Part shown: piece after piece, positions 1 through 8,356 of the stretch
Position numbering within the stretch: position 1 is the stretch's first letter
How the letters are laid out: the number at the start of each line of letters is the position of its first letter
Source of the DNA: Paenibacillus chondroitinus NBRC 15376
Lineage (GTDB): Bacteria > Bacillota > Bacilli > Paenibacillales > NBRC-103111
Direction of reading: 5' to 3'
DNA length: 64,000 nucleotides
Assembly: GCF_004000765.1 (NCBI RefSeq)
Contig: NZ_BILW01000004.1
Span: forward strand, 303,042-367,041
Program-made: the position numbers and the translations under genes
The notes under the pieces: model-generated
The model's input: the letters and a program-made list of their open reading frames with translations, nothing else
What the model was told of the DNA's origin: nothing
The model's database searches: none

Positions 1-8
1 AATGTTTG
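1..8. promoter_or_regulatory. Possible right half of a LexA (SOS) box, cut by window edge
   Basis: The first bases, AATGTTTG, fit the right half of the Bacillus-type SOS box (CGAAC-N4-GTTCG or relatives) at most positions. The gene just downstream is a YneA-type protein, whose B. subtilis relative is LexA-controlled and divergent from lexA. The left half lies outside the window, so this is only a suggestion. The site would sit unusually close to the start codon. Confidence 0.22.
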
Positions 9-22
9 GGGGATGATTATTC

Positions 23-415
23 ATGTATATGGCCTACTCACACACTACAAATTCACGCACACCTCATAGATCAACTGCCGCGTCCAAAGGGATTGCAACC
101 AAATCACGTAATACGAAAACAATCATTCGCTTTCTTTTTTTTGCATTAATTCTGGGAACTGTATTCTCCTTCGGTGCCATGGTACAAGCTTATGCGGCGG
201 CGTCTTCGCCGACGGGCAGTGTATCCAATCACGTTGAAACTAAAAAAGTTGTCCAGGAGCAAGTTGTCATTCAAGAAGGGGACACGCTCTGGAGCATTGC
301 GACTGCTCATAAGAAAGATGGAGAGAACATTCGTTCCTATATAGATGAGATTAAGACGAAAAATCATTTAACTACGAGTGCCTTGAAAGAAGGACAGGTT
401 TTATTGCTCCCTTAA
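23..415 (+). CDS. yneA: YneA-like cell division suppressor, LysM domain
   Basis: A 130-residue protein. It has a basic N-terminus rich in Ser/Thr/Arg, one membrane segment at about residues 34-56, and a C-terminal LysM domain at about 82-129 that begins with VIQEGDTLWSIA. In B. subtilis, YneA is a membrane-anchored LysM protein made during the SOS response that delays septation. The order YneA then YnzC matches the Bacillus lexA-yneA-yneB-ynzC neighbourhood; a yneB-like recombinase is absent here. A GGGGG ribosome site lies about 10 nt before ATG 23; a second in-frame ATG lies two codons later. Identity rests on architecture plus context, since LysM proteins are common. Confidence 0.8.
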   Translation: MYMAYSHTTNSRTPHRSTAASKGIATKSRNTKTIIRFLFFALILGTVFSFGAMVQAYAAASSPTGSVSNHVETKKVVQEQVVIQEGDTLWSIATAHKKDGENIRSYIDEIKTKNHLTTSALKEGQVLLLP

Positions 416-449
416 TCATTACTTTCCTATAGAATGGAAATAGACGAAT

Positions 450-482
450 AGAGGCCAGGAATTATTCCTATGCCTCTTTTTG
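450..482 (+). terminator. Rho-independent terminator after yneA
   Basis: The arms AGAGGC and GCCTCT, with an inner AGGAA/TTCCT stem, are followed by TTTTTGTTG. It separates yneA from ynzC, so ynzC probably has its own promoter; a TTGACA box follows near 491, but no clear -10 was found. Confidence 0.75.
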
Positions 483-555
483 TTGTTTTCTTGACATTCC
501 ACTAGAGGGATGGCAAAGTAATAGTCATATTGAATTTTTGAACTGGAGGATCACT

Positions 556-738
556 ATGAGTGACAGTATGGAAAAAAACATCGAACGCATTAATGAGCTT
601 GCTCGTAAAGCGAAAACCGTTGGCTTATCGGATGCGGAAATCGATGAACGAAATGAACTAAGAAAAAAATATATTGAGGCTTTCCGAGGCAATCTTAAAG
701 TTCAACTTGATTCCATCAAGTTCACGGACGAAGAGTAG
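556..738 (+). CDS. ynzC: YnzC-like DUF896 protein
   Basis: A 60-residue, highly charged helical protein of the DUF896 (YnzC) family. Recognisable family features are the N-terminal helix IERINELARKAK, the turn GLSDAEIDER and the segment LRKKYIEAFRGN. The B. subtilis relative is a small cytosolic protein encoded next to yneA; its biochemical role is not settled. ATG 556 is chosen because a GGAGG site lies 6 nt upstream. An upstream in-frame TTG at 538 would place that ribosome site inside the gene, so it is rejected. Confidence 0.9.
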   Translation: MSDSMEKNIERINELARKAKTVGLSDAEIDERNELRKKYIEAFRGNLKVQLDSIKFTDEE

Positions 739-778
739 TTGCTTTTTCACATAGAAACAACATTCAAAGGGGAAATGA

Positions 779-1573
779 ATGATGACGTTGAAGGCTGTAC
801 TTTTTGATTTAGATGATACGCTCTTGTGGGATGACCGCAGTGTACAGGAAGCTTTTGAAGCAACATGCGCGGAAGCGGCGAAACACGCGGCAGTGGATCC
901 GGAAGAATTGGAAGCCGCTGTTCGTAAAGAAGCCCGTGCTTTATACGAATCCTATGAACCTTTTCCATTCACCAAAATGATTGGCATTAATCCATTTGAA
1001 GGACTTTGGGCTAATTTCACACAAGGTGAAAATGAGAATTTTCGCAAATTGGAAGCACTAGCACCAGGTTATCGCACGGAAGCGTGGACTCGCGGGCTTC
1101 GCGCGATAGGCGTAGAAAATGCAGAGCTGGGGTACAAGCTTGGCGAGCTTTTTCCTGCTGAACGCCGCAAGCGACCGTACGTTTATGAAGAAACATTCCG
1201 TGTGCTGGACGCATTGAAGGGTAAGTACAAGCTGCTTCTCCTAACAAACGGATCGCCTGATCTTCAAAAAGAAAAATTAGCTGGCGTGCCAGCCATTACG
1301 TCCTATTTCGATCATATTGTCATTTCCGGGGAATTTGGAGTGGGTAAACCGGATGTTTCTATTTTCCGCCATGCGCTGGAACTTCTGGGAATTCATGCGG
1401 ACGAAGGTATCATGATCGGTGATAAACTGACGACGGATATTCTTGGTTCCGGACGTGTAGGCATGCGCAATATTTGGATCAATCATCATGGACTACAAAG
1501 TGGAGATGAGATTGTTCCTGCAAATGAGGTATCGCGTTTAGAGGAAGTTTTACCGATTATCGCTAGTGCTTAA
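779..1573 (+). CDS. HAD-superfamily hydrolase
   Basis: A 264-residue haloacid dehalogenase-fold phosphatase. Motif I is DLDDT at about residues 10-14 (nucleophile and acid/base aspartates). Motif II is LTNGS, the motif III lysine is in VGKPD, and motif IV is GDKLTTD, which binds Mg2+. The large helical cap between motifs I and II is typical of the YjjG/YfnB-like group of small-molecule or nucleotide phosphatases. The substrate cannot be told from sequence. The start is ATG 779 or the adjacent ATG 782, behind a GGGGAAA site. It lies 40 nt after ynzC with no terminator between, so co-transcription is likely. Confidence 0.88.
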   Translation: MMTLKAVLFDLDDTLLWDDRSVQEAFEATCAEAAKHAAVDPEELEAAVRKEARALYESYEPFPFTKMIGINPFEGLWANFTQGENENFRKLEALAPGYRTEAWTRGLRAIGVENAELGYKLGELFPAERRKRPYVYEETFRVLDALKGKYKLLLLTNGSPDLQKEKLAGVPAITSYFDHIVISGEFGVGKPDVSIFRHALELLGIHADEGIMIGDKLTTDILGSGRVGMRNIWINHHGLQSGDEIVPANEVSRLEEVLPIIASA

Positions 1574-1585
1574 TACAGCATAACG

Positions 1586-1634
1586 AAAAGCCCAACGGCG
1601 GTTTGGACAAAATGTCCTGCGCTGTTGGGCTTTC
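1586..1634. terminator. Bidirectional terminator between the HAD gene and mtnD
   Basis: AAAGCCCAACGGC pairs with GCTGTTGGGCTTT across a short loop, with A-rich and T-rich flanks. It serves the convergent genes on both sides. Confidence 0.82.
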
Positions 1635-1649
1635 TTCTAAGATAAAGTA

Positions 1650-2189
1650 TTAGGCTTTGATGAAAGCTGGATCTTCCACGTTATAAGCGACCCATCCATC
1701 TTTTTCAATGAAAAGACGTACGGCAACGATTTGACGATTATCCATCAGTGTAAAGAAGTGGTTCGTGTTCTCAGGAACCGAGATGACATCCCCTGGCTCA
1801 AGTTCAACATCGTAATAGCCAAGTTCTTCGGATTTAATGATGAAGATCCCTTTACCGGAAACGATAGCGCGAATCTCATCTTCTGTGTGTGTGTGAACTT
1901 GCTCAAATTTCTTAAGCAGTTCTTCGATATTCGGTGTAGCATCGGAAAGGGAGATAACATCCCAGATTTCGTAACCGCGTCTAGCCGCTAAATCACGGAT
2001 TTCCGGCTCGTACGTGCTGATGATTTGAGCTTTCTCTTCATCATTCAGTACGAATTTCTCGCGCAGTGCTTCAGGAAGCTTGTTTGCATCCCAATGTTCA
2101 TATACAACTTCTTGGCTATCCAAGAAGGCTTTGACTTGCTCTTCGCCTTCGATTCGTTCATTCGTATTGCGAATTCTAATTTGTGCCAT
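1650..2189 (-). CDS. mtnD: Acireductone dioxygenase
   Basis: A 179-residue cupin-fold enzyme of the methionine salvage pathway. It oxidises acireductone to 2-keto-4-methylthiobutyrate plus formate (Fe form) or to methylthiopropionate, formate and CO (Ni form). All four metal ligands are visible: H99, H101 and E105 in HTHTEDE, and H144 in ENTNHFF. The length is normal for the family. A ribosome site (GAGGG) precedes the start, and a clear sigma-A promoter lies upstream. No other salvage genes are present, so mtnD stands alone here, next to metH, which makes methionine by the other route. Confidence 0.95.
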   Translation of the reverse strand: MAQIRIRNTNERIEGEEQVKAFLDSQEVVYEHWDANKLPEALREKFVLNDEEKAQIISTYEPEIRDLAARRGYEIWDVISLSDATPNIEELLKKFEQVHTHTEDEIRAIVSGKGIFIIKSEELGYYDVELEPGDVISVPENTNHFFTLMDNRQIVAVRLFIEKDGWVAYNVEDPAFIKA

Positions 2190-2222
2190 GCAGCATCCCT
2201 CTTTCTTAGTAAATATACTTGT

Positions 2223-2251
2223 ATTATAGTGGAAATGGTGTGCGCTGTCGA
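2223..2251 (-). promoter_or_regulatory. Sigma-A promoter for mtnD
   Basis: On the minus strand, TCGACA and TATAAT are separated by 17 nt. That gives five of six matches at -35 and a perfect -10, located about 35 nt upstream of the mtnD start. Confidence 0.7.
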
Positions 2252-2406
2252 TGCATGATCATAAGTTTACCCGATAAATCCTATAGGTTTTAATGATAAT
2301 TCAAAATCTTTTCATAGAAGCCGTATTCTGTTACACTAAATCTTAACATAATTTGTCGATTATTTATTATTTATCGCTTCAGGATAAGTTGAAAGGGAGT
2401 CATTTC

Positions 2407-5400
2407 ATGTCTAAACCACCGATTCAAGAACAGCTAAAGAAAAAGATCATGATCCTCGATGGCGCCATGGGTACCATGATTCAGCAAGAGAATTTAACAG
2501 CTGAAGATTTCGGAGGCGATGATTTAGACGGCTGTAATGAAATTCTATGCGTAACACGCCCGGATGTGATTCGTAAGATTCATGAAGCTTATTTCGCCGC
2601 AGGCGCGGATATGATAGAAACGAATACGTTCGGAACGACAAGTGTAGTTCTTGCCGAATATGATCTGCAAGACCGTCATCGCGAGTTGAATCTCGCTGCA
2701 GCCAAGCTGGCAATCGAAGCAGCGAACAAATATTCAACCCCGGAATGGCCGCGATATGTCGTAGGGGCTATGGGACCAACAACCAAAACCTTATCAGTAA
2801 CAGGTGGCGTTACATTCGACCAATTGGAAGATAGTTACTACGAACAAGCTTTAGCTTTATGTGAAGCTGGGGTCGATGCGATTCTTCTGGAAACGTCGCA
2901 GGATACACTGAACGTGAAAGCGGGAAGCATTGGGATTCGCAGAGCTTTCGAAAAACTGGGCTTCGAGCTTCCGATTATGATTTCGGGAACGATTGAACCG
3001 ATGGGTACAACGTTGGCCGGGCAAAATATCGAGTCGTTCTATATTTCACTTGAGCATTTGAAACCCATTTCCATGGGATTGAACTGTGCTACGGGCCCTG
3101 AGTTCATGCGGGATCACATTCGAACGCTAGCGGGGATTGCAGAGACCGCCATCAGCTGTTATCCGAACGCCGGATTGCCGGATGAGAATGGTCATTATCA
3201 TGAATCGCCGGAATCCTTGGCCAAGAAAATGGCCGGTTTTGCCGAGCAGGGCTGGCTTAATATTGCCGGCGGATGCTGTGGAACAACTCCTGAGCACATT
3301 CGTGCTATGGCAGAAACACTTAGCGAGTACAAACCTAGAACGGAATATGGAACCCATTTACCCGCTGTTTCGGGGATTGAAACCTTATTTATCGAACCTG
3401 AGAACCGCCCTATCATGGTCGGTGAACGTACGAATATTTCGGGATCGCGTAAATTCAAGCGCTTGATTAAAGAAGGCAAATTTGAAGAAGGTTCAGAAAT
3501 TGCCCGTAATCAGGTGAAAAACGGAGCACACATCATCGATATCAACTTGCAGGATACGGATATTGATGAGGCTTACGCGGTGGAAGAGTTCATGCAGCAG
3601 GTGGTCAAAAAGGTGAAAGTGCCTTTGATGATTGACTCCACGTATGATCACATTATCGAGTTGGGGCTTAAATATTCACAAGGTAAAGCGATTATCAACT
3701 CCATTAACCTGGAGGATGGCGAATCGAAATTTGCCGGGATTTTACCTCTTATTCATCGATATGGCGCAGCGGTTGTTTGTATTCTCATTGATGAACGGGG
3801 CCAGGCTGTATCGCGCGAAGCGAAAATTGAGGTCGCAACTAGAGCATATGAGCTGCTAACCGAGAAATACGGGATGAATCCGGAGGATATCATTTTTGAT
3901 CCGAATATGTTCCCTGTCGGCTCTGGGGATCCGCAGTACATCGGTTCTGCTGTTGAAACGATCGAGGGAATCAAGCTGATTAAAGAGAAATACCCAAGAG
4001 CCAAAACCATTCTTGGTTTGAGTAATATTTCATTCGGTTTACCGGATGCTGGACGCGAAGTGTTGAACTCGGTTTATTTGTACCATTGTACAAAAGCCGG
4101 CCTTGATTACGCGATTGTGAACACGGAGAAGTTGGAGCGTTATGCCTCTATTTCTGAGGAAGAGCGTCAACTGGCTGAGGAATTGATTTACAATACGAAT
4201 GATGACACCTTGGCGAAATTTGTCGCTCATTTCCGTGAGAAGAAGGTCGAGAAGAAGGAGAAGATCTCCAATCTGACCTTGGAAGAGCGCCTTGGTTCTT
4301 ATGTGGTGGAAGGTACGAAGGAAGGGTTAATTCCAGATCTGGAGATTGCGCTGCAAACTTATTCGCCTCTTGAAGTCATTAATGGACCGCTTATGAAAGG
4401 GATGGAAGAAGTAGGCCGCCTTTTCAATGGCAATGAATTGATTGTTGCTGAAGTACTTCAAAGCGCGGAGGTCATGAAAGCATCCGTTAGTTATTTGGAA
4501 CCTTTTATGGAGAAGTCCGAGACGGCTGTCAAAGGTAAAATTATTTTGGCAACCGTTAAAGGCGATGTGCATGATATCGGTAAAAACCTGGTAGAAATTA
4601 TCCTGTCGAACAATGGCTACAAAATTGTAAACCTCGGGATCAAAGTACCGCCTGAGCAAATTATTGATGCACAGCGCAAAGAAAACGCAGATGCGATCGG
4701 TTTGTCGGGTCTATTGGTAAAATCCGCTCAACAGATGGTTATTACCGCTCAGGATTTGCGTACTGCAGGAGTAGATGTGCCGATTCTGGTTGGTGGCGCC
4801 GCGCTGACACGGAAATTCACCAAAACGCGTATTCAACCAGAATACGAAGGTGTAGTGCTCTATGCGAAGGATGCCATGGACGGTCTGGATATTGCCAACC
4901 GGTTAAGCGATCCTGAGCAGCGCAAACGTCTCATCCAGGATCTGAGAGAAAATCTGGAATCCGATGTCATGGATACAGGCAAGAAGGAAGAGAAACTGCC
5001 GCAGCTTACGCGCGTGAGTTCGTCTGCTGTGTCTAAGGATTTGCCAGTACAAGTGCCGCAAGATACAGAGCGTCATATCATGAGAGATTACCCGATTAGC
5101 CATCTCATGCCTTATGTAAATATGCAAATGCTGCTCGGCCATCATCTCGGTCTCAAAGGGAAGGTTGAAGCCCTGCTTAGCGATCGGGATGCGAAGGCCA
5201 TGCAGCTTAAAGATACGGTCGATTCAATTCTGTACGCAGCTCAAAATAACGGCATTATTAAAGCTCATGGTATGTACCGCTTCTTCCCGGCGCAATCCAG
5301 CGGAAATGATGTTATTGTTTACGATCCGCAAGATCATAGTAAAGTTCTTGAGACCTTTACTTTCCCGCGTCAGGACAAAGAGCCGTATCTATGCCTTGCT

Positions 5401-5844
5401 GACTATTTGAAATCCGTAGAGAGTGGTCAGATGGATTATGTAGGCTTCTTACTTGTGACAGCTGGGCATGATATTAATGAGCTGGCCAAGGAATGGCGCG
5501 ACAAAGGAGATTACTTGAAATCTCACGCGCTGCAAGCGACTGCACTGGAAGTAGCGGAAGGTTTTGCAGAGCGTATCCACCATATTATGAGGGATGTATG
5601 GGGTATCGCGGATCGCGTCGATATGACGATGCAAGAGAGATTCGGAGCCAAATACATTGGCCAACGATTCTCATTCGGTTATCCGGCATGTCCGAATCTC
5701 GAAGATCAAGCCAAGCTGTTTAATCTTCTGAAACCGGAAGATATTGGCGTTGAGCTGACAGAGTCATTCATGATGGAGCCGGAAGCGTCGGTATCGGCTA
5801 TCGTGTTCGCCCACAAAGAAGCGCGTTATTTCAATGTAGGCTAA
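2407..5844 (+). CDS. metH: Cobalamin-dependent methionine synthase
   Basis: A 1,145-residue four-module enzyme that transfers a methyl group from methyltetrahydrofolate to homocysteine via cobalamin. Modules in order: homocysteine-binding domain (about 10-310) with LDGAMGTMIQ and zinc ligands C227, C290 and C291; pterin-binding domain (about 340-610, starting near GERTNISGSRKF); B12 cap and cobalamin domain (about 635-880) with GDVHDIGKN, H722 being the lower cobalt ligand; AdoMet reactivation domain (about 905-1145) with GYPACPN. ATG 2407 is chosen for its AAAGGGAG site; an upstream in-frame start at 2353 would swallow that site. No S-box or T-box structure is visible in the roughly 215 nt upstream. 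Confidence 0.97.
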   Translation: MSKPPIQEQLKKKIMILDGAMGTMIQQENLTAEDFGGDDLDGCNEILCVTRPDVIRKIHEAYFAAGADMIETNTFGTTSVVLAEYDLQDRHRELNLAAAKLAIEAANKYSTPEWPRYVVGAMGPTTKTLSVTGGVTFDQLEDSYYEQALALCEAGVDAILLETSQDTLNVKAGSIGIRRAFEKLGFELPIMISGTIEPMGTTLAGQNIESFYISLEHLKPISMGLNCATGPEFMRDHIRTLAGIAETAISCYPNAGLPDENGHYHESPESLAKKMAGFAEQGWLNIAGGCCGTTPEHIRAMAETLSEYKPRTEYGTHLPAVSGIETLFIEPENRPIMVGERTNISGSRKFKRLIKEGKFEEGSEIARNQVKNGAHIIDINLQDTDIDEAYAVEEFMQQVVKKVKVPLMIDSTYDHIIELGLKYSQGKAIINSINLEDGESKFAGILPLIHRYGAAVVCILIDERGQAVSREAKIEVATRAYELLTEKYGMNPEDIIFDPNMFPVGSGDPQYIGSAVETIEGIKLIKEKYPRAKTILGLSNISFGLPDAGREVLNSVYLYHCTKAGLDYAIVNTEKLERYASISEEERQLAEELIYNTNDDTLAKFVAHFREKKVEKKEKISNLTLEERLGSYVVEGTKEGLIPDLEIALQTYSPLEVINGPLMKGMEEVGRLFNGNELIVAEVLQSAEVMKASVSYLEPFMEKSETAVKGKIILATVKGDVHDIGKNLVEIILSNNGYKIVNLGIKVPPEQIIDAQRKENADAIGLSGLLVKSAQQMVITAQDLRTAGVDVPILVGGAALTRKFTKTRIQPEYEGVVLYAKDAMDGLDIANRLSDPEQRKRLIQDLRENLESDVMDTGKKEEKLPQLTRVSSSAVSKDLPVQVPQDTERHIMRDYPISHLMPYVNMQMLLGHHLGLKGKVEALLSDRDAKAMQLKDTVDSILYAAQNNGIIKAHGMYRFFPAQSSGNDVIVYDPQDHSKVLETFTFPRQDKEPYLCLADYLKSVESGQMDYVGFLLVTAGHDINELAKEWRDKGDYLKSHALQATALEVAEGFAERIHHIMRDVWGIADRVDMTMQERFGAKYIGQRFSFGYPACPNLEDQAKLFNLLKPEDIGVELTESFMMEPEASVSAIVFAHKEARYFNVG

Positions 5845-5859
5845 GAAAAGTTATGGCAT

Positions 5860-5910
5860 AAAGCGAGGCAGCTTGTTCGAACACCATGTTCGGCGGCGAC
5901 CTCGCTTTCC
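5860..5910 (+). terminator. Terminator after metH
   Basis: AAAGCGAGG pairs with CCTCGCTTT over about 30 nt that holds an inner CGAAC/GTTCG hairpin. The T-tract is weak, so termination may be partial. Confidence 0.6.
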
Positions 5911-5953
5911 GTGTTACCAACAGTGATTTTCAGAGAGATTGGGGTTTTAGAAC

Positions 5954-6883
5954 GTGGAACTATATTTTTTGGGAACAGGGGCAGGAATGCCTTCCAAGCA
6001 GCGCAATGTCACATCGATTGCTCTTAACTTGCTGGATGAACGTGGAACCTATTGGTTATTTGACTGTGGTGAAGGCACCCAACAGCAAATTATGAACTCT
6101 CCAGTGAAACTTGGACGTACGGAGATGCTGTTCATCACACATTTGCACGGAGACCATTTATACGGATTGCCAGGTTTGTTAACCAGCCGTTCATATTTGG
6201 GTGGCGATACACCGCTTACGATGTTTGGCCCTCCGGGGCTCAAACGATTTGTTGACACGGCTCTTGAAGTTAGCGGCGCGCATTTGACCTATGCGTTGAA
6301 GATTGTGGAAATCGAAGAGGAGGGACTCCTGTTCGAAGATGACACCTTCTTGGTGGAAACTGCGCGTTTGGAGCACCGAATTGAATGCTTCGGTTATCGG
6401 ATCATTGAGAAGGACCAACCCGGGAAGCTGATGTTGGATAAGCTAACGGCGCTTGGTATCCCCGCTGGGCCGATCTATGGGAAGCTTAAGCAAGGGCAGA
6501 CGGTTCAGCTTGAAGATGGGCGCACACTGAATGGCGCCGATTTCCTGGGTGCGCCGATTCCCGGACGCATCGTCGTCATTCTCGGCGATACCCGCTACTG
6601 CAGCGGAGCAAAGCTTTTGGCGCGAGGCGCCGATGTGCTTGTACATGAGGCGACATTCGCCATGGATAAGCAGGAACTAGCCTATTCTTTCGATCATGCG
6701 ACATCGACGGATGCGGCGCGGATTGCACAGGAAGCGGGAGCGAATGCTTTGATTATGACGCACATTAGTTCGCGCTACCAAGGAGATGCTGTGCTGGAAC
6801 TGCTGCAAGAAGCGCAGCATCATCACAGCAACAGCCACATTGCCAAAGATTTTTGGAGCTTTGATGTGCCGCGAAAAGATTAG
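5954..6883 (+). CDS. rnz: Ribonuclease Z
   Basis: A 309-residue metallo-beta-lactamase-fold endonuclease that trims the 3' ends of tRNA precursors. The signature THLHGDH gives zinc ligands H63, H65, D67 and H68. Further family features are the N-terminus MELYFLGTGAGMPSKQRN, LGDTRYC and the C-terminal MTHISSRY. The start is GTG 5954, a few nt after a TTGGGG-like site; the encoded MELYFLGTG is the canonical N-terminus. It follows metH after a partial terminator and is followed by a strong one, so it is probably monocistronic or read through from metH. Confidence 0.96.
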   Translation: MELYFLGTGAGMPSKQRNVTSIALNLLDERGTYWLFDCGEGTQQQIMNSPVKLGRTEMLFITHLHGDHLYGLPGLLTSRSYLGGDTPLTMFGPPGLKRFVDTALEVSGAHLTYALKIVEIEEEGLLFEDDTFLVETARLEHRIECFGYRIIEKDQPGKLMLDKLTALGIPAGPIYGKLKQGQTVQLEDGRTLNGADFLGAPIPGRIVVILGDTRYCSGAKLLARGADVLVHEATFAMDKQELAYSFDHATSTDAARIAQEAGANALIMTHISSRYQGDAVLELLQEAQHHHSNSHIAKDFWSFDVPRKD

Positions 6884-6897
6884 GGAGCATGGAATGG

Positions 6898-6943
6898 GAC
6901 TATTCGGAAGGCCAGTGATGGCCGAACGGATAGTCTCTTTTTT
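6898..6943 (+). terminator. Rho-independent terminator after rnz
   Basis: GACTATTCGG and an inner GGCC/GGCC stem pair back to ATAGTC, followed directly by TCTTTTTTT. Confidence 0.85.
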
Positions 6944-7035
6944 ATCCGGTTCGTCGTGTCCATCCGTCGGAAAAAGTCATTTTCGTAATTCTTGCTCATA
7001 CACTATCCAAAAGGTGTGTAAACTGAGGTGACGAA

Positions 7036-7137
7036 ATGGGGATTCCAGCAGCAGAAATACTGCTTTCTATCTTTATGTCCTCAATTTTTTATGTTATGTT
7101 AAGGGAAATAAGAAATGCTTATAAAGATTCTGGATGA
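7036..7137 (+). CDS. Small single-span membrane protein upstream of lrgA
   Basis: A 33-codon ORF not recognised as a known family. It has a good GAGGTGA ribosome site 5 nt before ATG 7036. The product has a hydrophobic stretch at about residues 5-22 (AEILLSIFMSSIFYVML) and a basic-acidic tail, as in small membrane peptides. Its TGA overlaps an ATG (7134) that is in frame with lrgA. Translation could therefore feed into the LrgA gene, although LrgA has its own strong start at 7167. The gene is supported by ribosome site, composition and position only. Confidence 0.5.
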   Translation: MGIPAAEILLSIFMSSIFYVMLREIRNAYKDSG

Positions 7138-7166
7138 ACCGGTTTTTGAGCGGAAAGGGAGACAAC

Positions 7167-7517
7167 ATGCTTGGTTTTGCAATTTTATTGGCTTTTAATT
7201 TCATAGGGTATGTGATCCAAATGGGCCTGCACCTGCCGCTACCTGGCAACGTGATCGGGCTCATGCTATTTACAGCGGCTTTATTCGCTAAGCTGGTTAA
7301 ACTTGAATGGGTGGAAGATGCCGCGTCACTGCTGACCAGGCATATGATGCTTTTTTTTATCCCCTATACGGTTGGTATTCTCTTGTTTCTGCCTATTATT
7401 GGTGCCAATCTGGTTGCGATTGTCGGTGGCATCATCGGTGCAACGGCAGTCGTTCTAATCGTTACGGGATGGGTATCCTCCAAGCTAGGTAAGGAAGGGG
7501 AAAAATATGGCGGGTAA
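7167..7517 (+). CDS. lrgA: LrgA/CidA-family holin-like membrane protein
   Basis: A 116-residue membrane protein with four predicted hydrophobic segments. It carries the family pattern IGYVIQMGLHLPLPGNVIGLML near the N-terminus and RHMMLFFIPYTVGIL in the middle. LrgA/CidA proteins form oligomers in the membrane and modulate murein hydrolase export, lysis and, in some species, pyruvate or acetate transport. ATG 7167 is chosen for its AAAGGGAG site; an earlier in-frame ATG at 7134 overlaps the stop of the small ORF upstream. It overlaps lrgB by 11 nt. Cid and Lrg cannot be separated on sequence alone. Confidence 0.9.
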   Translation: MLGFAILLAFNFIGYVIQMGLHLPLPGNVIGLMLFTAALFAKLVKLEWVEDAASLLTRHMMLFFIPYTVGILLFLPIIGANLVAIVGGIIGATAVVLIVTGWVSSKLGKEGEKYGG

Positions 7518-8196
7518 TATGCTGCAGAACCCCTTATTCGGTTTATCATTAAGTGTTCTGATTTATGCGTTCGCTAATGTGATGTATCAGCGATGGCGGT
7601 TTATGCATCCGCTTTTTGTATGTACAGGACTTATTATTCTTATTTTAGTTGGATTTCGAATTCCTTTTGAAGACTTTAAACGAGGGGCGGACGTTCTCAC
7701 TCTTCTTCTTGGACCGGCAACCGTTGCTTTAGGTGTCCCGCTGTATAAATACAGATCCTTAATCCGGTCCAATTTAAAACGCGTCATGCTCAGCGTGCTC
7801 GCTGGATCCATCACCGGCATAGCATCGAGCGCAGCTATTGTTGGACTCCTTGGCGGCAGCCAGTCAATTATTCTTAGTATGTTACCTAAGTCAGTTAGCT
7901 CGCCAATCTCGATTGAAATCGCTACGCGGTTAGGGGCGATACCGGAGCTTACGGCCGTTCTGACGACAATGACGGGTTTGTTTGGCAGTATGTTTGGCAC
8001 GCGATTGTTGAATTGGCTGAAGATAAGAGACGACATCTCCATCGGGATTGCTTTAGGGACGGCCGCACATGGCATTGGGACAGCGAAAGTCGTTAAAGAT
8101 TCAGAGCAGCAGGGCGGCTTTGCTGGATTGTCCATGGCGATCTGTGGCATCATGACATCTATTTTATTCATACCGATCTATTACTGGCTCCAATGA
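7507..8196 (+). CDS. lrgB: LrgB/CidB-family membrane protein
   Basis: A 229-residue polytopic membrane protein, partner of LrgA/CidA. Family hallmarks are the PLFGLSLSVLIY N-terminus, KSVSSPISIEIATRLGAIPELTAVLTTMTG in the middle, and a glycine-rich ALGTAAHGIGTAKV segment near residue 195. It starts inside the lrgA 3' end with its own GGAAGGGG site, a typical two-gene unit, and is closed by a terminator. The pair is commonly under LytSR or CidR control; no such regulator gene is in this window. Confidence 0.93.
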   Translation: MAGNMLQNPLFGLSLSVLIYAFANVMYQRWRFMHPLFVCTGLIILILVGFRIPFEDFKRGADVLTLLLGPATVALGVPLYKYRSLIRSNLKRVMLSVLAGSITGIASSAAIVGLLGGSQSIILSMLPKSVSSPISIEIATRLGAIPELTAVLTTMTGLFGSMFGTRLLNWLKIRDDISIGIALGTAAHGIGTAKVVKDSEQQGGFAGLSMAICGIMTSILFIPIYYWLQ

Positions 8197-8214
8197 CTTT
8201 GTAAATGAACAGGA

Positions 8215-8256
8215 AAAACCGTATTTCGTCTAAGCGGCGAATGCGGTTTATTTTCA
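8215..8256 (+). terminator. Terminator after lrgB
   Basis: AAACCGTATTTCG pairs imperfectly with CGAATGCGGTTT and is followed by ATTTTCATTTT. Confidence 0.7.
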
Positions 8257-8356
8257 TTTTCCAAACATTACAATTTTTTTACAATACGAAAACGAAACCA
8301 TAATAAACCTCTGCTACGATGGAACAGTGAGAATCCAGTAGAAAGGCGTGAAGAAG

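Noticed and set aside
2190..2406. Possible SAM riboswitch or T-box upstream of metH
   Set aside because: No conserved S-box or T-box core or terminator/antiterminator pair is found; only a promoter for mtnD on the other strand.
5878..5892. CGAAC-N5-GTTCG palindrome resembling a LexA box
   Set aside because: The spacer is 5, not 4, and the sequence is the inner part of the metH terminator stem, far from any start that would suit it.
8278..8305. Promoter TTTACA to CATAAT before the GNAT gene
   Set aside because: The spacer is only 15 nt, and the alternative -10 with 17 nt is poor; not strong enough to list as a feature.
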